Shown here in pieces: positions 7,747 to 13,601 of a DNA stretch of 14,637 nucleotides. Source of the DNA: Candidatus Paenalcaligenes intestinipullorum (lineage in GTDB: Bacteria; Pseudomonadota; Gammaproteobacteria; Burkholderiales; Burkholderiaceae_B); NCBI GenBank assembly GCA_019120675.1, contig DWUQ01000021.1:1-14637 (forward strand), given 5' to 3'. Below the pieces are notes generated by a model. The model was given only the letters and a program-made list of their open reading frames with translations. It was not told the origin of the DNA and searched no databases. Position numbers and translations under genes: made by a program. Position 1 is the first letter of the stretch. The number at the start of each line of letters is the position of its first letter.

Positions 7747-8484
7747 TCACTGAGCTGCTGTTCGGCAGCGGCTAGGAAATGATAAAGATTTCGTACCAAC
7801 ACTGCGGTAGCTCCCCAAAATAAAATGCTCGTGCCAAGTTATCGAAAAGTAGCGATGAGCACCGTGCTCGGTGGCCACCTCATGTAAATGATGATGTTTG
7901 GGGTTGAGCAGAACATCCAGTGGCACCTCGAACACTTCCGCCACCTCGTTGATACAGGTTTTTAGCTGATAACCTTCGTGAACCATTCCCACAATGGGAC
8001 ACATCGCAAATCCTGTAGTCGTAGTAAAGATAGGATGCTGCCCTAAAGGCTCAATAAACTGCGGTGCAATGCCGAGCTCTTCGAAAGTCTCGCGTACAGC
8101 AGCATCCTTGGGACTCATGTCGGTAGGCTCTAAGCGCCCACCAGGAAAGCAAACCTGACCAGCATGGGTCGGCAAATGAGCAGTGCGCTTTGTAAACAAG
8201 ACGCTTAGGCCACGGCTTCGCTTCACTAGCCCTATATACACCGCAGAAGGAATCGCATTGGATGTCGCGGCAAACTCTTCCGCAAAGGAATGAGCGAATT
8301 GGGCCTCTACCTGCCAATCGATGGTGTGCTGGAACGCTAAACGTATAAACGCATCGTTTAAGGTAGCTGGCTGCAAAACAGGTAAATCCTGCACGCCTAA
8401 TGTGGGCTGCAACGTAGGATTGAATTTTGGCGTACCCTTCTGCCATTTTAATAAAGATAGGCGAGATAGCGTCATAGCAAGCAT
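7747..8484 (-). CDS. Nudix hydrolase, CoA diphosphatase type (C-terminus frameshifted)
   Basis: Predicted to cleave coenzyme A or its esters to phosphopantetheine and 3',5'-ADP, like E. coli NudL. The CoA-type signature precedes and joins the Nudix box: LFTKRTAHLPTHAGQVCFPGG, followed by the D..AAVRETFEELGI core. After the conserved TWHEHFI the frame runs into about 23 residues unlike the family (GSYRSVGTK...). In the -1 frame the same DNA reads FWGATAVLVRNLYHF and continues to a stop at 7743, which matches the NudL end (WYEQYFVWGMTAGIIREL). One missing T, as read on the minus strand, in the A-run at 7817-7820 explains this. It is either a sequencing error or a real mutation altering the last helix. 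The start is uncertain: ATG at 8484 or 8475, or GTG at 8496 inside the rplS terminator. Confidence 0.88.
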   Translation of the reverse strand: MLAMTLSRLSLLKWQKGTPKFNPTLQPTLGVQDLPVLQPATLNDAFIRLAFQHTIDWQVEAQFAHSFAEEFAATSNAIPSAVYIGLVKRSRGLSVLFTKRTAHLPTHAGQVCFPGGRLEPTDMSPKDAAVRETFEELGIAPQFIEPLGQHPIFTTTTGFAMCPIVGMVHEGYQLKTCINEVAEVFEVPLDVLLNPKHHHLHEVATEHGAHRYFSITWHEHFILGSYRSVGTKSLSFPSRCRTAAQ

Positions 8485-8485
8485 T

Positions 8486-8514
8486 AAAAAAGGCACTCAC
8501 CGGTGAGTGCCTTT
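8486..8514 (-). terminator. Rho-independent terminator of rplS
   Basis: A perfect 26-base palindrome at 8489-8514 (arms AAAGGCACTCACC and GGTGAGTGCCTTT) is followed on the minus strand by a run of six T (8486-8491). It lies 30 bases after the rplS stop and ends transcripts of that gene. The start of the Nudix gene lies within or directly after it. On the plus strand only three T follow the stem, so it acts mainly in the minus direction. Confidence 0.9.
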
Positions 8515-8543
8515 AATACTACTACGTAATGACGCCGGATGTT

Positions 8544-8915
8544 TTAGGCGTTTTTACGTACTAATTTTTCCTTGATGCGTGCCGACTTACCAGAACGCTC
8601 ACGCAGGTAGTACAACTTAGCGCGACGCACTGCACCACGACGCTTCACATCAATGCTAGCGATTTGGGGGGAGTACAATTGGAAAGTACGCTCTACGGAT
8701 TCGCCAGAGGAGATCTTGCGCACGATAAAGGAGGTGTTTAGACCACGATTGCGGCGGGCAATGACCACACCTTCGTAAGCCTGCACACGACGACGAGTGC
8801 CTTCGACTACGTTGACGTTGACCACAACGGTATCACCAGGGGCGAACTCAGGCAAAGTTTTGCCTTCGGTTAGACGAGCGATTTCTTCTTGCTCGAGTGT
8901 ATCGATAATATTCAC
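8544..8915 (-). CDS. rplS: 50S ribosomal protein L19
   Basis: Ribosomal protein at the 30S-50S interface. The family sequence is intact over 123 aa: FAPGDTVVVNVNVVEGTRRRVQ at about 24-45, YEGVVIARRNRGLN, then FIVRKISSGESVERTFQLYSP, and RRGAVRRAKLYYLRERSGKSARIKEK at the C-terminus. Translation starts at GTG (8913-8915), preceded by GGAG seven bases upstream; no ATG gives a better N-terminus. In most bacteria rplS ends the operon rpsP-rimM-trmD-rplS. Here there is no trmD upstream; instead there is a non-coding stretch with a promoter and then a divergent lipoate ligase operon. A strong terminator follows. Confidence 0.97.
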   Translation of the reverse strand: MNIIDTLEQEEIARLTEGKTLPEFAPGDTVVVNVNVVEGTRRRVQAYEGVVIARRNRGLNTSFIVRKISSGESVERTFQLYSPQIASIDVKRRGAVRRAKLYYLRERSGKSARIKEKLVRKNA

Positions 8916-8960
8916 TTAGAAGCTCCAAAACATCATACATGGGCGCAGTTAAAAATTGTT

Positions 8961-8977
8961 GGCACTTAAAGCGTGCC
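8961..8977 (-). other. Hairpin in the rplS 5' leader
   Basis: On the minus strand GGCAC and GTGCC pair across a 7-base loop, about 46 bases before the rplS start, within the leader made from the promoter at 9011-9039. A weak T-rich stretch follows a few bases later (AACAATTTTT). It could be a pausing or autoregulatory element, but nothing recognisable as a known L19 leader is seen. Confidence 0.35.
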
Positions 8978-9010
8978 TTACCCACCAGAGGATGTAGAAA
9001 TGAAGCAAAG

Positions 9011-9039
9011 ATTTTACCCTCTAATGCTCGTAAAACCAA
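9011..9039 (-). promoter_or_regulatory. Sigma-70-like promoter for rplS
   Basis: TTGGTT (9039-9034) and TAAAAT (9016-9011) are separated by exactly 17 bases on the minus strand. Transcription would start near 9004, giving a leader of about 90 bases before rplS. It is the best promoter-like match in this gap and would let rplS be expressed apart from trmD. Confidence 0.55.
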
Positions 9040-9260
9040 GACAATTCATGACGCTCGTATTGAATATGCAGCATAAGCCCTACGAAGCATTCTTTTAAGG
9101 GAGTTTTCGATAAGCTCGTAGTCACTTTATAGATAGCCCTCCTGAAACCCTTCGGATCGTTTCGGTCTCGCCTTTCTAAAGGTTGTGCGCACGGCAGCTT
9201 ACTTTATAGCGCATACTGGGTAAGGAATTCATCAGGACGAAAAAATATAGGAGTTGCTCT
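9040..9260. other. Gap between rplS promoter and lplB with candidate lplB promoter
   Basis: No reading frame with family character is seen. On the plus strand TTGTGC (9183-9188) and TATAGC (9205-9210), with a 16-base spacer, are a possible promoter for the lipoate ligase pair. TAGGAG, seven bases before the lplB ATG, is a good ribosome-binding site. A short palindrome CCTTTCTAAAGG lies at 9171-9182, and GAAAC / GTTTC arms lie around 9143-9162. What the first 130 bases do is unclear. Confidence 0.4.
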
Positions 9261-9545
9261 ATGCGTCATGCAGAATACAAAGTACCAGGCGGTAAACTCG
9301 TGGTGGTAGACCTTCAGATCCAGGAGGGGCGCTTTCATCACGTACAACTGAGTGGGGATTTTTTTCTAGAGCCGCCAGAGGTGCTGGAGCAAATAAATCA
9401 AGCGCTTGAAGGGGTACCCATTACTCTGGATCACGACCGTTTGACCGCCCACATTAATCAGGCGATTCCTGCTTCGGCTGAGCTATTTGGTATTCATGCT
9501 GCTGCGATTGCTACCGTATTACAGAGGACTCTAACCCATGACTAA
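9261..9545 (+). CDS. lplB: Lipoate-protein ligase accessory subunit (LplB-like, separate C-terminal domain)
   Basis: Small 94-aa protein matching the accessory domain that in E. coli LplA is fused to the catalytic domain. In Thermoplasma it is the separate LplB subunit, needed for forming lipoyl-AMP. Visible hallmarks are YKVPGGKLVVVD (6-17) and SGDFFLEPPE (31-40), followed by an alpha/beta stretch ending near residue 94. It starts at ATG behind TAGGAG and overlaps the next gene, the catalytic LplA, by 8 bases, so both are surely co-translated. The order, accessory first, mirrors a split ligase rather than a degraded fused one. The gene name is by analogy with the archaeal system. The alternative, a stand-alone domain with another role, is less likely given the neighbour. 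Confidence 0.82.
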   Translation: MRHAEYKVPGGKLVVVDLQIQEGRFHHVQLSGDFFLEPPEVLEQINQALEGVPITLDHDRLTAHINQAIPASAELFGIHAAAIATVLQRTLTHD

Positions 9546-10311
9546 TCGCTGGCATCACTACGAGTGGGAATTGCTGCAGGCTCCCGCCATGCATCCTGCT
9601 TTGCATATGGCACTGGATGAAATCCTTTTGGATCAGGTCAGCAAAGGACTAAGAAAACCCACCCTACGATTTTGGGAGTGGGCCACCTCCAGCGTGATTA
9701 TTGGACGTTTTCAATCCCTTAAAAATGAGGTGGATAGCCAGCAAGCAGAACGACATGGCCTAAGTGTGGTACGCCGAATCAGCGGTGGAGGCGCCATGTT
9801 CTTGGAGCCAGGTAATGGGATTACCTACTCTATTTATGCGCCTGAAGCGCTGGTAGCAGGACTTAATTTCCAAGAGTCGTACCTAACGCTGGATGCGTGG
9901 GTGGTAGAGGGATTAAAAAGCTTAGGTGTGAATGCGTGGTATCAGCCGTTGAATGATATTACGAGCGATGGCGGGAAAATTGGTGGCGCCGCACAAGCAC
10001 GCCGCAACAAAGCGGTATTGCACCATACGATGCTGGCTTACGATATGGATGCCGACAAAATGGTACAAGTATTGCGCATTGGCCAAGAAAAACTTTCTGA
10101 CAAAGGCACCACCAGTGCGAAAAAGCGTGTGGACCCGTTGCGCCGACAAACTGGGCTGAGCCGAGAGGAAATTAGCCAACGCTTAGTGCAGCAGTTTGCC
10201 CAATCGGCCCCCTTAAGCTCTGGCGTATTGGATGCCGCTACGCTACAGGCGGCGGCAGACTTAGCACAAAGCAAGTATCAAAGCTTGGAATGGACAGCAT
10301 TGGTGCCGTAA
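9538..10311 (+). CDS. lplA: Lipoate-protein ligase A catalytic subunit (biotin/lipoate A/B ligase fold)
   Basis: Attaches lipoate to the E2 and H-protein domains of 2-oxoacid dehydrogenases and the glycine cleavage system. At 257 aa it is the catalytic domain alone, lacking the accessory domain of the 338-aa E. coli enzyme; that domain is encoded just upstream. Motifs: RRISGGGAMF (79-88, lipoyl-AMP binding), PGNGITYS (91-98), and DITSDGGKIGGAAQ (140-153) with the catalytic lysine at 147. No cysteine is seen in the LipB-type position. The GTTSAKKRVDPLR stretch (190-202) is typical of the LplA family. Its start lies within the end of the accessory gene. An intrinsic terminator-like hairpin follows after 15 bases. 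An octanoyltransferase (LipM-like) activity cannot be excluded but would not need the partner subunit. Confidence 0.88.
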   Translation: MTNRWHHYEWELLQAPAMHPALHMALDEILLDQVSKGLRKPTLRFWEWATSSVIIGRFQSLKNEVDSQQAERHGLSVVRRISGGGAMFLEPGNGITYSIYAPEALVAGLNFQESYLTLDAWVVEGLKSLGVNAWYQPLNDITSDGGKIGGAAQARRNKAVLHHTMLAYDMDADKMVQVLRIGQEKLSDKGTTSAKKRVDPLRRQTGLSREEISQRLVQQFAQSAPLSSGVLDAATLQAAADLAQSKYQSLEWTALVP

Positions 10312-10326
10312 CCCTGCACGCACTCG

Positions 10327-10363
10327 GCCTAGTGTGGTGCTCAGCAACATCGCTAGGCTTTTT
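10327..10363 (+). terminator. Probable terminator after lplA
   Basis: GCCTAG (10327-10332) pairs with CTAGGC (10353-10358) and is followed directly by five T (10359-10363). The loop holds a further small stem, TGCT / AGCA. It is placed 15 bases after the lplA stop on the plus strand. The outer stem is only 6 bp, so efficiency may be modest. Confidence 0.5.
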
Positions 10364-10388
10364 GCAAGCGAAGTAATGCGCCCCTGCA

Positions 10389-10586
10389 TTAGGCGATCCA
10401 TGCCCCCAACCAAAGCATTGTTGGGACCGATAACCCCCAAAGCACGACCACCAAACCCTCTGCATAACGCTGTAGCTTCGGCGATGGCCGAGCGCGCCAC
10501 GTAGAGCCCAAAGAAGAAAGGGAGCGCGTATCCGTTGCTGTTTGAGACTTAAAAGGATACGTAAACATCGAACGCAATACCGACAT
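10389..10586 (-). CDS. Small single-helix membrane protein under tandem LexA boxes (SOS-induced candidate)
   Basis: I do not recognise a family. The frame encodes 65 aa with a polar, basic N-terminal part (residues 1-41, including WRARPSPKLQR at 30-40) and one hydrophobic stretch at 43-65 (AEGLVVVLWGLSVPTMLWLG...) ending at the C-terminus, which suggests a C-terminal membrane anchor. ATG at 10586 is preceded by AGGGG at good spacing. Two tandem LexA boxes end 15 bases before the ATG, so the gene is very probably repressed by LexA and induced by DNA damage. By analogy with other SOS-controlled small membrane proteins (SidA of Caulobacter, TisB of E. coli), a role in division arrest or membrane depolarisation is possible, but this is inference from context only. 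It converges on lplA. That it is a real gene rests on the control site, ribosome-binding site and membrane segment, not on homology. Confidence 0.6.
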   Translation of the reverse strand: MSVLRSMFTYPFKSQTATDTRSLSSLGSTWRARPSPKLQRYAEGLVVVLWGLSVPTMLWLGAWIA

Positions 10587-10600
10587 GGCTGACCCCTAAA

Positions 10601-10638
10601 TACTGTTGTTAAAAACAGTACTGTATAAAAATACAGAT
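10601..10638 (-). promoter_or_regulatory. Two tandem LexA (SOS) boxes with promoter
   Basis: TACTGTTGTTAAAAACAGTA (10601-10620) and TACTGTATAAAAATACAGAT (10619-10638) both follow the LexA consensus CTG-N10-CAG with AT-rich centres, and they share two bases. Two such boxes back to back are very unlikely by chance. They overlap the only promoter-like pair here (minus strand TTGCTT, 17 bases, TACAGT), so bound LexA would block RNA polymerase. The only gene placed to be controlled is the small membrane protein starting at 10586. Confidence 0.88.
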
Positions 10639-10683
10639 AAACAAGCAAGCACTGAGGACGACACTGTAGGCTTTAACAAACAA

Positions 10684-10709
10684 AAAGCCAGACCGATGGG
10701 TCTGGCTTT
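10684..10709 (-). terminator. Rho-independent terminator downstream of the peroxiredoxin
   Basis: An 11-bp stem AAAGCCAGACC / GGTCTGGCTTT (10684-10694 and 10699-10709) with a 4-base loop is followed on the minus strand by TTTTTGTTTG. It lies about 115 bases past the peroxiredoxin stop. It also insulates the LexA-controlled promoter just downstream from read-through. Confidence 0.8.
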
Positions 10710-10772
10710 AGAGGCACTGAGTAGTAAGCAAACCTAACTATCAGGGCCTTAGCGTGGCTACGCTCTCTATCC

Positions 10773-10794
10773 CAGCCTTAAAGGCTGAGTTTTT
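10773..10794 (+). terminator. Terminator-like hairpin on the plus strand
   Basis: CAGCCT and AGGCTG pair over a 3-base loop (10773-10787) and five T follow at 10790-10794, so the polarity is plus strand. No plus-strand gene ends nearby other than lplA, 460 bases upstream. It may catch lplA read-through before it runs antisense into the peroxiredoxin gene. A second small stem, AGCGT / ACGCT, lies at 10751-10764. Confidence 0.45.
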
Positions 10795-10823
10795 AGCGCA
10801 CCCCGATACGTAGGTCGTAACGA

Positions 10824-11465
10824 TTACTTGTTAGGCTGGGGTGTAATACGCAAGTAGGGACGGATCTCGGTGTGCCCTTTGGGGAATTTGGCTTTGATCA
10901 CTTCAGGGTCTTGCAAAGACGGCACGATGATCACGTCTTGACCATCTTCCCAGTTTACAGGAGTCGCCACGCTGTAGTTATCGGTAAGCTGCAAAGAGTC
11001 AATCACACGTAGGATCTCGTTGAAGTTACGCCCAGTACTGGCTGGGTAGGTAATAATCAAACGCACTTTTTTGCTGGGGTCGATCACAAATACCGAGCGT
11101 ACGGTAACGGTCTCGCTGGCATTAGGGTGAATCATATCGTAGAGCTCGGACACCACGCGGTCGGGATCAGCAATGATCGGGAAGTTAACCTGAGTGTTTT
11201 GAGTCTCGTTGATGTCTTGAATCCAGCCTTGGTGGGAGCTGGTGTCGTCTACTGACAAAGCTAATACTTTAACGTTGCGCTTGGCAAACTCATCCGCTAG
11301 CTTTGCGGTGTAGCCCAGCTCGGTGGTGCACACAGGCGTGTAATCAGCAGGGTGAGAAAAAAGCACACCCCAGCTGTCGCCTAAATAATCATGAAAACGG
11401 ATTTTCCCTAAAGAGGAATCTTGCTCAAAATCAGGGGCCAAATCGCCTAAACGTAATGTTGCCAT
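10824..11465 (-). CDS. 1-Cys peroxiredoxin, Prx6 family
   Basis: Cytoplasmic thiol peroxidase that reduces hydrogen peroxide and alkyl hydroperoxides. The peroxidatic cysteine is C46 in SHPADYTPVCTTELG (37-51), with the conserved T43 and P44. No other cysteine is present in the 213 residues, so it is a true 1-Cys enzyme needing an external reductant. The family-specific C-terminal extension (VATPVNWEDGQDVIIVPS, then IKAKFPKG...IRPYLRITPQP) separates it from AhpC/Prx1, which carries a resolving cysteine. The Shine-Dalgarno AGGATG precedes the ATG. It has its own promoter-like sequence upstream and a terminator downstream, so it is probably monocistronic. No OxyR site was recognised. Confidence 0.94.
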   Translation of the reverse strand: MATLRLGDLAPDFEQDSSLGKIRFHDYLGDSWGVLFSHPADYTPVCTTELGYTAKLADEFAKRNVKVLALSVDDTSSHQGWIQDINETQNTQVNFPIIADPDRVVSELYDMIHPNASETVTVRSVFVIDPSKKVRLIITYPASTGRNFNEILRVIDSLQLTDNYSVATPVNWEDGQDVIIVPSLQDPEVIKAKFPKGHTEIRPYLRITPQPNK

Positions 11466-11492
11466 GGTGGGTCATCCTTGTAGCGTATGAGT

Positions 11493-11521
11493 AATATGCA
11501 CAAAAGCATTAGAGATTACAA
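11493..11521 (-). promoter_or_regulatory. Candidate promoter of the peroxiredoxin gene
   Basis: On the minus strand TTGTAA (11521-11516) and CATATT (11498-11493) are 17 bases apart, giving a leader of about 20 bases. Overlapping it is an imperfect inverted repeat (GAGAATATT...AATCTC at about 11512-11530) that could be an operator. A second option is TTGAAA near 11549, with a poorer -10. Confidence 0.4.
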
Positions 11522-11557
11522 AATATTCTCTCAGCATATACCGAGCCTTTCAAATAA

Positions 11558-11585
11558 GCTTTAGACATATACATATTGCTAAAGC
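11558..11585 (-). terminator. Weak terminator-like hairpin at the acyl-CoA dehydrogenase stop
   Basis: GCTTTAG and CTAAAGC (11579-11585 and 11558-11564) are perfect arms around a 14-base loop; on the minus strand TTATTT follows. One arm contains the TAG stop of the acyl-CoA dehydrogenase gene. The long loop and short T stretch make it a weak candidate. Confidence 0.35.
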
Positions 11586-13408
11586 GTTTGAGCATGGAAC
11601 TGCTCCAACACCGTGCCAGCTTGTATGGTAGCCAAATAACTATGCGTGCGCGGCAATACGGTAGCGCTATAAAACACAGCCGTCGCGAGCTTCTGTGCGC
11701 GGTATTCCGCTGACATGTTGCTGTCCGTTACCTGCGTCACCAATACAGCCGAGCGTGCTAATTGCCAACCCGCTAGCAGCGTGCCTGTTAGCATTAGAAT
11801 GGGAACACTGCCATAAAAAGCTGCTTTAGGGTGCTCGGCAAACTCCGTCAAAATAGTTTTAACACCTTGGCCATAGTCAGCCAGACTGGCGGTTAATTGC
11901 TGATGAATCTGTTTTAAAGCCACCTGTTGCTCTGGGGCTAACGAGCCTTCTGCCAAGCGTTCCTGCAGTTGGTCTACAGTCATTTGCACCAAGGCTTGGA
12001 TGCTTAAGGCGACTAAGCCTTTGTCACGCAACAGCTTGCGACCGATGAAATCGTTGGCTTGGATGGCCGTGGTTCCCTCGTAAATGGGCAGGATACGAGC
12101 ATCACGGTACAACTGAGCAATGCCGGTTTCCTCGATATAGCCCATCCCGCCGTAGACTTGCATCGCCAAAGAGGTGACCTCCACGGACATTTCTGTTGCA
12201 AAGCCTTTGATAACTGGCACGAGAAATTCGTATAACGCTTGAGAACGTTGTGCCCATTGAGGGTCTTGGTGTTGTCGAGCAACGTCCTCGGCACTGGCTG
12301 CCCAATAGGCTAAGGCGCGTGATCCTTCTACTAAGCCTCGCATGGTTTGCAGCAATCGATCCACATCGGGATGCTGGGCAATGACTACGGTATCGCTACC
12401 TCCGGTGACCGACTGGCCTTGTTTACGTTCGTGGGCATATTGCTGTGCCATTTGCCAAGCACGCTCTGCTACCGCCACCCCTTGTAGCCCCACGGCGTAA
12501 CGCGCTGCATTCATCATGATGAACATGTATTGCAGCCCTTTGTTGGTCTCGCCAACTAAATAGCCAACGGCGCCCCCCTCACCCACCTCGCCTTTGCCAG
12601 AACCATAAAGCAATTCGGCAGTAGGACTAGCATGAATGCCAAGCTTTTCCTCGAGTCGCGCACACCAAACATCGTTACGCGCTCCCAAACTACCGTCTTG
12701 ATTAACTAAAAACTTGGGCACTAAAAATAAAGAAATCCCTTTTACTCCTGGTGGGGCATCGGGAGTACGCGCTAACACTAAATGAATGATGTTTTCGGAT
12801 AAATCGTGCTCACCATAGGTAATGAAGATCTTTTCGCCTTGGATGCGGTAGGATCCATCGGGTTGGGGCGTGGCTCGAGTCCGCAATAACGCCAAATCCG
12901 AACCCGCCTGAGGCTCAGTTAAATTCATGGTGCCTGTCCAACGCCCTTCGATTAAAGGCGGAATATAGGCGTTTTTGAGTTCAGGCGAAGCGGCAGCATG
13001 CAAAGCCTCAATGACCCCATCGGTTAAGAGCGGACACAACGCAAAAGCCAAGCTCGCCGCATTGAGGTTTTCAGTCACGACCGCATGCAAAAGCTTAGGT
13101 AGACCTTGGCCACCGTACTCTCCGGGATGCTGCAAACCCTGCCATCCTGATGCGGTGTAAGCCGCTAGAGCGTCCTTAAAACCTTGGGCGGTGGTGACTT
13201 GGCCGTCTTGCAACTGGGCTCCCGTTCGATCTGCCGGTGCATTTAAAGGGGCAATCTGCTCTTGTACAAAACGAGCGTTTTCTTCGAGGATGGCATCGCA
13301 CAGCTCAGTAGTAAACTCTTCGAAACCGGGCAACTGCAAGACCATCGGCAAATCTGCCAAATACCTCACTACAAAATTAATATCGTCTGAAGGAACTTTG
13401 TACGACAT
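11579..13408 (-). CDS. Acyl-CoA dehydrogenase, large DmdC/FadE-like type with extra C-terminal domain
   Basis: FAD flavoenzyme introducing a trans-2,3 double bond in an acyl-CoA and passing electrons to ETF. At 609 aa it belongs to the large class with a short N-terminal helix region (1-35, YKVPSDDINFVVRYL) and an extra C-terminal domain (about 470-609), as in 3-methylmercaptopropionyl-CoA dehydrogenase (DmdC) relatives. Core motifs: FAD/substrate-binding MNLTEPQAGSDL (161-172), GEKIFITYGEHD (191-202), RYAVGLQGVAVAERAW (303-318), QVYGGMGYIEET (417-428), and IYEGTTAIQ (442-450) with the catalytic glutamate at 444. It has a near-perfect ribosome-binding site, AAGGAGGT, just before the ATG, implying high translation. 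The gene follows etfB-etfA, which provide its electron acceptor. The acyl chain it uses cannot be told from sequence; a fatty acyl-CoA is as likely as a sulfur compound. Confidence 0.93.
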   Translation of the reverse strand: MSYKVPSDDINFVVRYLADLPMVLQLPGFEEFTTELCDAILEENARFVQEQIAPLNAPADRTGAQLQDGQVTTAQGFKDALAAYTASGWQGLQHPGEYGGQGLPKLLHAVVTENLNAASLAFALCPLLTDGVIEALHAAASPELKNAYIPPLIEGRWTGTMNLTEPQAGSDLALLRTRATPQPDGSYRIQGEKIFITYGEHDLSENIIHLVLARTPDAPPGVKGISLFLVPKFLVNQDGSLGARNDVWCARLEEKLGIHASPTAELLYGSGKGEVGEGGAVGYLVGETNKGLQYMFIMMNAARYAVGLQGVAVAERAWQMAQQYAHERKQGQSVTGGSDTVVIAQHPDVDRLLQTMRGLVEGSRALAYWAASAEDVARQHQDPQWAQRSQALYEFLVPVIKGFATEMSVEVTSLAMQVYGGMGYIEETGIAQLYRDARILPIYEGTTAIQANDFIGRKLLRDKGLVALSIQALVQMTVDQLQERLAEGSLAPEQQVALKQIHQQLTASLADYGQGVKTILTEFAEHPKAAFYGSVPILMLTGTLLAGWQLARSAVLVTQVTDSNMSAEYRAQKLATAVFYSATVLPRTHSYLATIQAGTVLEQFHAQTL

Positions 13409-13515
13409 AGCACGACCTCCTTAAGCACTGGAGAAAAAAGCGATACCCAACATCAACATTAGCAATTTGCTTAAAAGCCAAACGTTGGCACTCTTCTGTT
13501 ACGCATTACTATCGT

Positions 13516-13538
13516 GTAAAGCCGCGTATCGGCTTTAC
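13516..13538. repeat. Hairpin repeat copy 1 between etfA and acyl-CoA dehydrogenase
   Basis: A 9-bp perfect stem (GTAAAGCCG / CGGCTTTAC) encloses the loop CGTAT. The core GCCGCGTATCGGCTTTA recurs with one change at 13587-13603. There is no T run behind it, so it is not a plain terminator. It is one of a pair in the 233-bp gap. Confidence 0.6.
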
Positions 13539-13582
13539 CCACTCACAACAAGCCGTACCTTATCTGTCACGGCCTAGACTAC

Positions 13583-13601
13583 AAGGCCGCATATCGGCTT
13601 T
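13583..13601. repeat. Hairpin repeat copy 2
   Basis: AAGGCCG and CGGCTTT pair (one G-T wobble) around the loop CATAT. The 17-base core differs from copy 1 by one base in the loop. It sits directly next to the etfA terminator, on its far side. The two copies are 66 bases apart and in the same orientation. Confidence 0.55.

Noticed and set aside
7815..7827. Programmed -1 ribosomal frameshift in the Nudix gene
   Set aside because: The bases around TTTTATTTTGG do not form a canonical X-XXY-YYZ slippery heptamer in the zero frame and no strong downstream structure was seen; a missing base is the simpler explanation.
8961..8977. Intrinsic terminator or known L19 leader before rplS
   Set aside because: The stem is only 5 bp and the T stretch is displaced, so it is kept only as an uncharacterised leader hairpin.
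8848..9039. 63-codon minus-strand frame overlapping rplS
   Set aside because: Its start coincides with the -35 element of the proposed rplS promoter and its end is an out-of-frame reading of L19; no ribosome-binding site or family character.
10238..10648. 136-codon minus-strand frame across the LexA boxes and the lplA end
   Set aside because: It would translate the operator sites themselves, starts at a non-ATG codon, overlaps lplA deeply and has arginine/cysteine-rich composition typical of a shadow frame.
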